Shown: piece by piece, positions 24,046 to 34,873 of the stretch
How the letters are laid out: every line of letters begins with the position of its first letter
How positions within the stretch are numbered: the first letter of the stretch is position 1
NCBI GenBank assembly: GCA_019321725.1
Contig: CM033109.1
Location: forward strand, 11,811,993 to 11,875,992
Direction of reading: 5' to 3'
DNA length: 64,000 nt
Source of the DNA: Paulownia fortunei
Lineage: Eukaryota > Streptophyta > Magnoliopsida > Lamiales > Paulowniaceae
Notes under the pieces: generated by a model
What the model was told of the DNA's origin: nothing
What the model saw: the letters and a program-made list of their open reading frames with translations, nothing else
The model's database searches: none
Made by a program: the position numbers and the translations under genes

Positions 24046-25000
24046 TCACTGTCAGGCAATCCTTTGCTATATGTCCAGGCTTTTTACACTTAAAGCAATG
24101 ATTAGCACCACTATAGCATTCCCAAAATGATTCTTCCCACACTTAGCACATTTGGGCCTTTCAACTGTAGTAGAACTCTGCCCAACTCTAGGATGTTTTT
24201 CATTCCCTTGATTTCATTTTTGCTCTCCTTTCTTCCACTGATTCAGATTTCTGGGAGTTAATACTTGCTTCTTTTGTTGATGAAATTTCCCAATCTCTTT
24301 CTCATCTAAGTCAGCCATCAAAGCCTTGTCCGCTAGTTCCTTGAACTCTGTTACTAAAGACATTCTCATATATCTGTTAATTTCAGGATTAAGGCCCCTC
24401 AAGAAATGATCTATCTTCTTATTGTTGTCTCTGGCGATGTATAGTACATACTTGCAACCTTGTGCAAATTTTCTCACATAATCACATGCAGACATCCCTT
24501 CTTGTTTTAATTCCAGGAATTCTTTTACTTTAAGCGACCTAGCATCTCTAGTGAAATACTTATTATAAAAGATTATTTTAAACCTCTTCCAAGTTAGCTC
24601 TTCCATATTCACTGCAAGTTTAGCTCCTTCCCACCAGGTTCTAGCATCCTTCTTCATCAAGAAATTGCACAGAGTACCTTCTCAGCATCATCAATTCTCA
24701 TATAGTCAAAGATAGTATCCAATGATTTAACCCATTCCTCTGCAACCATAGGATCGGACCCTCCAGTAAAATCAACTGGTTCCATCCTCCTAAATTTCTC
24801 ATACACAGCTTGTGAGGATCCTGTTGAGCTTGTGGTGGAGAAAGTCGCTAATTCTATTCTTAGGTTCTTTGTTGCATATCTAGTAATTATTGTGTCAGTT
24901 CACCATACATTCTAGTTTGTTGTTAAATGAGATTAGTTAAATTGTCCACCACATTATGATTACCCTCATGATCATCCATTGTCTTCCTTTTTAGAGCCAT
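24046..25000 (-). pseudogene. A3 gag
   Basis: The start is taken as the ATG at 24998-25000, matching A1. The capsid domain (24214-24660) has [40 protein letters not shown] and [13 protein letters not shown], with a single copy of the segment triplicated in A1. The nucleocapsid region with its CCHC knuckle (about 24065-24110) is out of frame because of a missing base near 24121. It is one of only two copies that retain the N-terminal half. Confidence 0.88.
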
Positions 25001-25186
25001 GACCTAATATGCATTACCCAATCTCATTCTATTCATTAGCCAATAATAAATGCATAATCATGACAATAACATGGAATGAAATTTAATCAAATAAACATAA
25101 AGGTAAATAAACAAGTAGTTGACCGAGTTTTCCAGCCAAGATATGTTCATATGCCTTCTTCTATCTATAGGAACAACTAAACCTTC

Positions 25187-25198
25187 GCTCTGATACCA
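25187..25198 (-). other. Primer binding site of A3 (initiator tRNA-Met)
   Basis: The minus strand reads TGGTATCAGAGC, a 12-base match to the 3' end of initiator tRNA-Met, 5 bp from the LTR end at 25204. Confidence 0.93.
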
Positions 25199-25203
25199 CA
25201 AAC

Positions 25204-27380
25204 TGTATCACCCCTTAACCTAACTGCAGAGCCTAAATAAGTTTATACAGTTAAGTAAAGAAATGTTAATTTTTCATCAATAATAGAGTTATGGTTTTAA
25301 TAAAAGTTACCATTTTAAGTTATAAGAGAAAGAGTTTGAATCGTTTTAAACATACCATATACATATATCAAAACTGAGTACATTTGTTTACAAAACCATA
25401 ACAAAGTGGCTTATTTAAAAACAAAATAGAGTTTTCAAAATAAGCTACAAAATAGTTCGAAGCATGGCATATGAATAAATCTCTGTCCGCCAATCTAGAG
25501 ACGCAGTCAAACTCTAAACCTGTACATTTCCACCTGCATCACATGAATCTAATGAGCTAAAGGCTAAGTAAGATGAAACTGGTGCACTAACAAATAATAT
25601 ATATGCACATCTCATTAATCATTAAATGCATTATTCCATTTAATAACTTTCATTCATAAATCATTGTTTATGGCCCTTGAAGTGTAGTACCTAACTAATA
25701 GCGATAGACCATAGTTTTTAGAACCTGTTCATAATGATTGGCCAATAAGAGAACTAATGCGGGGTTTCCATACTTGGTCTTTCAACCTCAGGTATTAGCT
25801 GTATTCTATCTCATTCATTGTGGCTTTTCTATATCAATTTTTCAACTTCAAGTATTTGCCACCATTTGTTGAGTCCACCGATCCCTCCTGCGTCCCTTGT
25901 CTACCCCACCATCAATCAAGTACCATACTTCCTTTTCAAAAACCTCATTATGTCCTCAATAGTATCAAACTTCATAAACCATAAATGCATCAAACATCAC
26001 ATCATTTCACAAATAATAACAATCACATTAAAACATGAACAACATTATATGATTCTTGTGATACAGTAAATGAAAGCTTCAACTTGCCTCAAGTCCACTT
26101 TGTGTTAAGTGAAAAGGCTAATCTCTTTGGAAGATAGGAAGTGTTAAAAGCCTAACATAATCAAATCATGTACCTTTTAATATCCTTTTTATAATCATGT
26201 AGTCTATTCTATTTAAAATTATATACACTTTTCAATCTTTTGTAAACAATTCCATATCAATTACATAACCTTAAAAACAATGCATACTCCATATTTTACT
26301 ACTAATTCAAGACATTAAACATTATGGAAGCATTAAATAACTAATAATTCAAACATAATTATTAGGGCATCCCACAAAATATGAACACAATCCGAATTAA
26401 AATAATGTAAACTTGATTCTAACTTAAATTGATTCTAACCTTCAATTAAGCAAACTAATTCTTATTGTTCACAATCATTTGCACGCACCTTTAAACACAA
26501 TATAAGCATTACAAAATCAAAAGAAACAAGTAAATTAAACATGTAACCATCCGAGACACTACAAATTCATCATAAGAAATATTGAAAAAGAATATACCTG
26601 GATTAAGTTAGAATTAAGTTTTAAAATCAACGGTTTTCAAGTTTAAAAGGGTGGAAACTTGTTCTAGTTTGTGTTTTATGGATTCCTATGGATTAAATTC
26701 AATTTTTGTGAGTATGAGAGTGTAGAAATTTAGGAGAAACTTAGGAGAATAAGGGCTGGTCATTTTTGAGGTGCTTCGACAAGAAATATGGATGAAAATG
26801 ATTTCTTTGACCTTTCAAAGAGAGGTAAGTGGAGGGCTATGATTGGTTGCATCATACTTGGTGTCTTCTCATGCCAAAAGCCACGTTTATGGGCTACAGA
26901 GATGATAAAAATTGATGCTTTGGTGTTATAATCAACTACAATGCAGTTTAGAATAATCTCCATGCAACCTAGTCAACCAACCAACTAAATTGTACCATTT
27001 TACATACTTTTAGTTCTTAGCCAAATGTAACATATTTCAAGTACATATTTAGGCAACTAATCACTTTATCATATAACTAGTATAGAGCAATATAAATAAT
27101 TCATCTCATGACCATTCAATACATCAATCTTCCTTAACCGAGGTACCGAGCTTTTCACTACAAAAAAGCACTTAAGGAATATTTTAAATCAAGAAACAAA
27201 AGTTTGATCTCATATATCATGTACTAATGCATGTTAAAGCATAACTAAAGCATATAATAACAATTATTCATGTTCGTGCAATCATGCTATTTGTATGCCA
27301 TAATTCGATAATGCACATTGATTAGATACAAAATGCTTATTATTGATTATGTAGGAGAGAAATTGAGAATGGGCATTACA
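25204..27380 (-). repeat. Full A-family LTR shared by A3 (5') and A4 (3')
   Basis: This LTR is 2177 bp, from TGTATCACCCC to GGGCATTACA. Compared with 18332-20584 it lacks about 80-100 bp after AAGTAAATTAAA (near 26540), the stretch with TTTGCTAAAAACTAGC. Its last 400 bp look nearly identical to those of the A3 3' LTR. Confidence 0.92.
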
Positions 27381-28890
27381 ATCCTTCCTTCCTTATAAAA
27401 ATTTCGTTTTGAAATTTGAGACGTATCAAATAATTCTTGATATTTGCTCTGCATTTCTTCTTCTCTTTCCCATGTTGCTTCTTCTATAGCATGATTCCTC
27501 CACAATACTTTAACAAGTTGAATCTTTTTTGTTCTCAATTCTTTTTCCTTCTGATCTAGAATTTGCACTAGTTTATCTTCATAGGCTAAATCAGGAGTCA
27601 ATTCCAACGGTTCATAACTCAACACATGAGAGGGGTTTGAAATGTATTTCCTCAACATAGACAAATGGAAAACATTGTGAACACTAGATAATGACAAAGG
27701 TAGAGCCACTCTATAACGTTTATCACCAACTCTTTCAAGAATCTCGAATAGGCCGACATACCTTGGGCTTAGTTTTTCTCTTTCCAAATCTCATGACATC
27801 TTTCATGGGACCTACTTTTAAGAACACATGATCCCCAATAACAAACTCTAGATCTTTTCTCCATTTATCTGCATAACTTTTCTGTCTACTTTGCACGATC
27901 TTCATTCTCTTTCGTATCTTCTCCACTACCGTAATGGTATGTTGACCTATTTCTGGACCAAGTAAGCTTCATTCTCCAACTTCATCCCAATGAACTAGAG
28001 ATCTACATTTCCTTCCATACAACGCTTCATAAGGCGCCATTCCAATTGTTGATTGGTAGCTATTATTATAAGTAAACTCCACTAATGGAAGCTTAGCATC
28101 CCAACTCCCTTGAAAATCTAGCACACAAGCTCTTAACATATTCTCTAATATCTGAATAACCCTCTCTGATTGTCCATCACTTTGTGGATAAAAAATTGTA
28201 CTAAATGCATGTTTTGTTCCCATGGCACTGTGTAAGCTCTTCCAAAATATAGATGTAAACTTAGGATCTCTGTCCGACACTATTGAAATTAGCACCCATG
28301 TAACCTGACTATCTCTTTAATATATTGTTGAGCATACTGGTCCATATTGTATGTGGATTTCACTGGAAAAAAATGGGCTGATTTAGTTAATCTATCAAAA
28401 ATCACCCATATGAAATTATACCACTTTTGTGTTCTAGGTTATCCAAGCACAAAGTCCATTGTAATGTGCTCCCATTTCCACTCTGGAATCAACAAAGGCT
28501 TCAACAACCCTAATGGTCTTTGATGTTCAATCTTTATTGTTAGACTTGACAATTAGACATTCAATTTTGCACAAATTTTGCCTTACTCTTTCATTTAGGC
28601 CACCAATAATGTTGTTGTAAGTCCTTATACATTTTTGTGCTGTCTAGGTATACCGAGTAATGAGTAGTATGAGATTCTTCTAAAATATCTATTTTCATGG
28701 CCTTGTGAAATGGCACACACAGTCTCCCTTTATATCAAATAATCTCATTATCAGTAATAAAGAAGTCTGGCCTCTTTCCACCCTCAATCATTCTTTTCAA
28801 TTTACACAAATACATGTCTACCTTTTGATCTTCTTTGATTCTATCTTGAAGTGCAGGTCTCAACACTAAGGCTGATAACGAACACTTTTT
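27381..28890 (-). pseudogene. A4 integrase with chromodomain, broken
   Basis: The core (27969-28295) has SDRDPKF and DGQSERVIQILENML and is nearly identical to that of A3. The C-terminal region and chromodomain (27347-27787: YVGLFEILERVGDK, VQILDQKEKELRTKK, VLWRNHAIEEATWE) are open for about 140 residues, then a two-base loss in the GKKGKLS region shifts the frame into 27735-27926. The zinc domain near 28530-28640 is scrambled: the stretch with CLTC reads as a poor, gapped match to the other copies. Confidence 0.87.
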
Positions 28891-29625
28891 CCCTTTAAGC
28901 ATAATTTCAAGCTCTAATCTCTGCAAATTCAGTAATATTGACTTTTGTATAACAAAAAGAGAAGACGTGGATTTTCTACTCAATGCATCTGCAACCATAT
29001 TCGCTTTAACAGGATGATAGTTGATCACACAATCATAATCCTTCACAAGTTCTAACCATCTTCTTTGTCTCATATTTAGCTTTTTTTGGGTAAAGAAGTA
29101 CTTCAAACTCTTATGATTTGTGTATATCTCACACTTCTCACCATACAAATAATGTCTCCAAATTTTCAAGGCAAAAACCATAGCAGCAAGTTCCAAATCA
29201 TGGGTTGGATAATTCTTTTCATACTCCTTTAATTGCCTTCAAGCATAGGCAATAACTTTCCCATTTTGCATTAAAACAGCACCCAAACCATTTTTTGAAG
29301 CGTCGCTATATACCACGAATCCACCAATTCCAATTGGAATTGTAAGAACAGGATCTATAGTTAATTTATGTTTCAATTCTTGAAAACTTTTTTCACAAGC
29401 ATCGATTCACAAGAACTTCACATTCTTTCTTGTCAACATTGTCATTGGAGTTGCTATCTTTGAAAACCCCTGAACAAATCATCGATAGTACCCTGCTAAT
29501 CCCAAGAAACTCTTTACTTCTGATACATTTGTTGGTGTTGGCCCTTAATGACAGCTTCTACCTTGCCCGGATTAATAGAAATACCATCCTGGGATACTAC
29601 ATGACCTAGGAATACCACTTATTCA
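28891..29625 (-). pseudogene. A4 RNase H; most of RT deleted
   Basis: RNase H has [32 protein letters not shown] (the Asp of TDHKS reads Asn) and [13 protein letters not shown] (28735-29196), and a [10 protein letters not shown] region around 29300. Near 29620 the sequence jumps from the RT tail (GVVFLGH-type region) directly to the protease-RT linker (MLNKSC region reversed), losing about 765 bp relative to A1 2990-3752. The break sits in a shared TT(A/G)TTCAA word. The catalytic RT core is therefore absent. Confidence 0.88.
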
Positions 29626-30104
29626 ACATCTTTTGAGCTTTTAAAGCAGATATAATTAGTAAAGACCGTGAGAACAAGGTACCACTAAACATAAATTGCT
29701 CTTCTCAAGGTGGCTGAAAAATCACAATCTTCTTGTTAAAATCAATTGTTGCATGATATTTGGTAAGCCAATCCATACCCAGAATAACCTCAAAATTGGC
29801 ATCAATAAAACAACGAGATCTACATAGAGAGTCCTATCACTAATCTGAATAGAACAAGCCCTTAACATTTGGTTGGAATCCATTTTTTCCCCAGATGGAA
29901 CAGTCACACTGTACCTTACTTTTTATAAATCTAGTGTAATGCCCAATTTTCTCACAAATGCATGTGATGCAAATAAATGCATAAATCTAGAATCAATCAA
30001 TGCAATTGCAGGTATCCCATAAATTAAAATAGTACCTGTGACTACGGAAGTATCTGCTTTAGCTTGTTCTTATGTCATTGCATATACTCTCCCCTAAACT
30101 TTTC
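29626..30104 (-). pseudogene. A4 protease, active site altered
   Basis: The domain follows A1 but the DSG motif reads Asp-Ser-Arg, followed by Phe and Met in place of Ser-Thr (about 29978-29995). A base is missing near 29795 (in CAAAATTGGC), which breaks the EVILGMDW motif into another frame (29722-29907). Confidence 0.83.
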
Positions 30105-30630
30105 CCTGCACTGTTGGGCAATCTTTTGCTATATGTCCGGGCTTTTTACACTTAAACCAACGATTAGTACCACTATAGCATTCCCCAAATAATTTTTCCC
30201 ACACTTAGCGGATTTAGGCCTTTCAACTGTAGTAGAACTCTGCCCAACTCTAGGACATTTTTCATTCCCTTGATTTGATTTTTGCTCTCCTTTCTTCCAC
30301 TAATTCAGATTTTTAGGAGTTAATACTTGCTTCTTTTGTTGATGAAATTTTTCAATCTCTTTCTCATCTAAGTCAGCCATCAAAGCCTTGTCCACTAGTT
30401 CCCTGAACTCTGTTACTAAATACATTCTCACATATCTTCTAATTTTAGGATTAAGGCCCCTCAAGAAATGATCCATCTTCTCATTGTTGTTTCTGGCGAT
30501 GTATGGTACATACTTGCAACCCTGTTCAAATTTTCTCACATAATCACATACAGACATCCCTTCTTGTTTCAACTCCAGGAATTCTTTTACTTTAAGCTAC
30601 CTACCATCTCTGGTGAAATACTTATCATAA
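30105..30630 (-). pseudogene. A4 gag, C-terminal half only
   Basis: The open part 30300-30572 has [20 protein letters not shown] and [17 protein letters not shown], ending with [11 protein letters not shown]. The zinc knuckle region (about 30120-30200) is present, but a base is missing near 30188. The N-terminal half is lost at the same CATAA point as in A2. Confidence 0.88.
30626..30630. other. Deletion junction in A4, same as in A2
   Basis: CTTATCATAA (gag) runs into CATAACAAAGCAGCTTATTTT (LTR) through one CATAA. In A3 the two parent points are at about 24561-24566 and 25397-25401, about 830 bp apart. Confidence 0.85.
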
Positions 30631-32710
30631 CAAAGCAGCTTATTTTAAAACAAAATAGAGGTTTCAAAATAAACTACAAAATAGTTCAAATCATGGCATA
30701 TGAACAAACCTCTATCCGGCCGCTCTACAGACTTAGTCAAGCTCTAAACTTGTATATTTACACCTGCATCACATGAATCTAATGAGCTAAAGGCTCAATA
30801 AGATGAAATAGTGCAATAACAAATAACATATATGCACATCTCATAAATCATTAAATGCATTATTCTATTTAATAACTTTCATTCATAAATCATTCTTTAT
30901 GGCCCTTGAAGTGTGGTACCTAAATAATAGCGATAGACTATGATTTTCGAAACCTATTCATATTGATTAGCCAATAAGAGAACTAATACGTGATTTTCAT
31001 ACTTGGTATTTCAACCTCAGGTATTAGCCGTATTCTATCTCATTCATTATGGCTTTCCTATACTAGTTTTTCATCCTTAAGTATTTGCCACCATATGTTA
31101 GGTCTGCCGGTCCCTCCCGCATCCCTTGTCTACCCGACCATCAATCTAGTACCATACTTCCTTTTCAAAAACCTCATTATATCCTTAATAGTATCATGCT
31201 TCATAAACCATAAATGCATCAAACACTACATCATTGCATAAATAATAACAATCACATTAAAATATGAATAATATTATATGATTCTTGTAATACACCAAAT
31301 GAAAACTTCAACTTACCTCAAGTTCACTTTGTGCTAAGTGAAAAGGCTAATCTCTTTGGAAAATAGAATGTGATAAAGGCCTAATATAATCAAATCATGT
31401 ACTTTTTAATATCCTTTTTATAAATCATGTAGTCTATTCTACTTAAAATCATATACACTTTTCAATCTTTTGTAAACAATTCCATATCAATTACATAACC
31501 TTATAAACAATGCATACTCTATATTTTACTACTAATTGAAGATATTAAACACTAGGGCAGCATTAAATAACTAATAATTCAAATATAATTATTAGGGCAG
31601 CCCACAAAATATGAATACAATCCGAATTAAAATGATGTAAACTTATTCTAACTCAAATTGATTCTGACCTTCAATTAAGCAAACTAATTGCTAGTGTTCT
31701 CAATCATTTGTAGTCACCTTCAAACACAATATAAGCATTACAAAATCAATAGAAACAAGTAAATTAAACAATTTCACAAGACTATCAAATTTGCTAAAAG
31801 CTAACTTAACTAGCTTGGTTTTGGCTTCAAGGGTAACTTAAGTTTTCAATCATACAAAAACGTACTAAAATATGTAACCATCCAAGATACTATAAATTCA
31901 TCATAAGAAACATCAAAAAAGAATATACCTTGATTAAGTTGGAATTAAGCTTCAAAATCAATGGTTTTCAAGTTTAAAAGGGTGGAAACTTGTTCTAGTT
32001 TGTGTTCTATGGATTCCTATTGATTGAATTCAATTTTTATGAGTATGAGAGTGTAGAAATTTGGGAGAAACTTAGGAGAATAAGGGCTGGTCATTTTTGA
32101 GGTGCTTCCACAAGAAATATGGATGAAAATGATTTCTTTCACCTTTCAAAGAGAGGTAAGTGGAGGGCTATGATTGGTTGCATCATGTTTGGTGTATTCT
32201 CATGCCAAAAGCCATGTTTATAGGCTAGGGAGATGAAAAAAATTGATGCTTTGGTGTTATAATCAAGTGCAATGCAGTTTAGAATGATTCCACACAACCT
32301 AGTTAACCGACCAATCAAATTGCACCATTTTGCATACTTTTAGTTCTTATCAAAATGTAACATATTTCAAGTAAATATTTAGGCAACTATTCACTTTATC
32401 ATATAACTAGTATGGAGCAATATAAATAATTCATCTCATGGCTATTCAACACATCAATCTTTTTTAATCAAGATACCAAGCTTTTCACTGCAAAAAGGCA
32501 CTTAAGGAATATGTTAAATCAAGAAACAAATATTTGATCTCATATTTTATGTACTAATGCATGTTAAAGCATAACTGAAGCATATAATAACAATTATTTA
32601 TGTTCATGTAATCATGCTATTTGTATGCCATAATTCGATAATGCACATTGATTAGATGCAAAATGCTTATTATTGGCTATGTAAGAGAAAATTGAGAATT
32701 GGGCATTATA
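30631..32710 (-). repeat. A4 5' LTR, lacking its first 193 bp or so
   Basis: It runs from the CATAA junction to GGGCATTATA. The right end is complete, unlike in A2. Private bases shared with the A2 LTR include GATGAAAAAAATTG and GAATGATTCC (about 32233-32290). Confidence 0.9.
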
Positions 32711-32894
32711 GGATTAGTTTGGATGAGCAAAAGAAGAGACAGAGGCAAAATAAAAAACTAGCTAAAAATTCAAACTGGCACCACAATGCCTAATGGAGGA
32801 GTCGAGGCGCGGAGGCTGAAAATTAGACAAAAATTGGAGGAAATCGCCATGCCATGACATTCTTATGATGCACCACGGTGCCTGACTTAGGCAC
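32711..32894 (+). repeat. Athila/Tat-type LTR segment, left piece
   Basis: It reads CTGGCACCACAATGCCTAATGG, GAGGCGCGGAGGCTG and CACCACGGTGCCTGACTTAGGC. Runs of GGCACC/GGTGCC around a spacer are usual early in Athila/Tat LTRs, and similar words occur in the reversed LTR at 54684-54781. After a 5.5-kb family E block the sequence resumes at 38354 with ATGGCGCTACC, so the two pieces look like one LTR split by insertion. Confidence 0.5.
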
Positions 32895-34873
32895 TATGAC
32901 ACCCCCAATACTAAATATAGATATTGATATAACAATAATTTTAATAAGGTAGCACATGTGTATACATGTGTATATAATTCTTTTGTCAACTGTAGCACTT
33001 TGAAAAATAGTAAAAGTGTTTTCTTATAAATAGATAAAATCATCTATTTACATAAAAAAAATACAACACCCATCATAGTCACACTATTCTCAAACTTATT
33101 TACTATAAAATTTCAAGAGTTATATAGGACACGACATCCCAAAATTATAATACAATAGACACAAAAATCAAAATAATAGCCTATACTTTCGAAAGCAGTA
33201 AGGACATTTTGCATCTTGTAACCCTTTATATATAGACAACAATTTACACCATAATAATGATTGTAAAAATTAGAATATGACTACAACACAACCTAGTAAG
33301 TCGTTATCCATGTACAGTGATCCTCAGAAGCCTGTAGGAGCTCCAACAACCAGTCCAGTAAGTCTTAGAGTCTCAGATATCACCATGCTTACCTACAATG
33401 CGTGAACTACATGAGCTAATGCTCAGTAAGTGAAAATTATACATGTTGAAGAGATAATTTAACATATATACGATGCATCTATATAAAATCATGCGAGAAA
33501 TGCAAGCTCCTGGACCAAAATAGTTCATTCAAAATCATTTTCCACCACTGGGCCCTTGGCCTACCTACTATGCACCAGATAGAGTTGCGAACAATATCAA
33601 TAATCACATGGCCATAAACAAATTGACACAGTCCGGGGGCCATCTCTTGGATCACCAGAGGTCCACCCCTTGTCTTCCCATATGATCATCTAAAAGTCTT
33701 TCCACCAGCGGCATCAATAAGGGCACAGTTAAGTGGTCCACCCTCTTATGACCACCAGAGGCACACCCCCTATCCACCCCTATGATCCTATGAGAAGTAA
33801 TACTCGTGGCACCCCAAAATATTATATAAATAAATCACATAGGCCTCGGTACACTAGTAGTGGCCAACCAAAATATTTTCTTTCTGAAAACAATGTCATC
33901 CATGCAAAACCTCAACTGTGAGCATGTATTATGCATGCACGTGTAAATGTTGATGAATAGCATGTTCATTGACACATCGGATCCCATATCCCATCATCCA
34001 AGTAATGTATGCACTATAAGATATTTATAATACTCATAATACACTCATCAAGGCACAAGAATCACATTTAATATAGATAAGGCAAGAAATACTATGCCCA
34101 TGCATTGTAGTTGCAAATGGATTTTCACTTCATAACATTAATAATTTTTGCACCCTTAAGTATATTCAATCACTCCTAATTTTTTAGCACACTTAGATAA
34201 CATATATACAGATAGAACCAAGTCAACTATTTCCAAAACTAATGGATTTAAATCTGTAAAATCAGTCCCCATCACATAGGACAGAATCTGAAATTCGATA
34301 AAGATAGTTTTGAGCATATTTTTAATTATCATCCCATATTTTAATTCCTAAGCTATCCAAACCTAATTACATAATCTTAAATCCTATATAAACACATTCA
34401 TGATGATAAATATATAATTTACCCAAGGTTTCTTGCATATTTGAAGCTCAACAAACTAGAAATCAACATATACACAAATTCTGCCTCTTAGTGGTTCTAC
34501 TATGCATTTGCAACCACAAATCATTCTTTTATGCATAATAAATGAATAACCTCCAACATCATCATGAACAAGATAATAATCTTAAGAAATCAAAAAACCC
34601 TCAAATAATATAAAAATTGATGTCAACCTCACTAATGCCTGTTTCAGCTTCAACTTGTGATTACTACTTCCTTTTGCTTCATTTGCCCTTTTCTATCACT
34701 TGGAATCAATTAGGACCAGCTTAGAGAGATTTTGACATGAGTTTAGAACCTGAAAATGACTGAAAATGGTTGAGGGTTGCGGGTAAATGGCTAAGAGTGA
34801 AGGAAAGCTTAAGGTGCTAGCTTAAACTTGGTAGCAAGCATGAGGTGGCAAGTTGTGGTATAAATCAGACCTT
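32895..34873 (-). repeat. Family E LTR in reverse, outer copy, piece 1
   Basis: The plus strand begins TATGACACCCCCAATACT, the reverse of the family E end AGTAATGGGGGTGTTACA. It then follows the reverse complement of 35450-37752. The block with AGCTCATGTAGTTCACGCATTGTAGGT (minus strand) matches 37303-37330. It stops at 34873, where a complete plus-strand copy begins, and its missing part follows that copy at 37753-38353. Confidence 0.8.

Larger units (their letters stand above)
18332..32710 (-). mobile_element. Array 2: tandem Tekay/Del-like dimer (A3 + A4)
   Basis: Order on the plus strand: LTR (18332-20584), A3 body (20585-25203), LTR (25204-27380), A4 body (27381-30630), truncated LTR (30626-32710). 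Flanks read GTGGA before the first TG and GGATT after the last ATTATA. These share GGA but are not a clean 5-bp duplication. Both arrays pair a copy having complete gag and primer site with a copy whose gag is cut at the same CATAA point. Confidence 0.85.

Noticed and set aside
33733..33921. Pro/Thr-rich frame as a small secreted peptide gene
   Set aside because: It lies within the reversed family E LTR and has no counterpart in E2.
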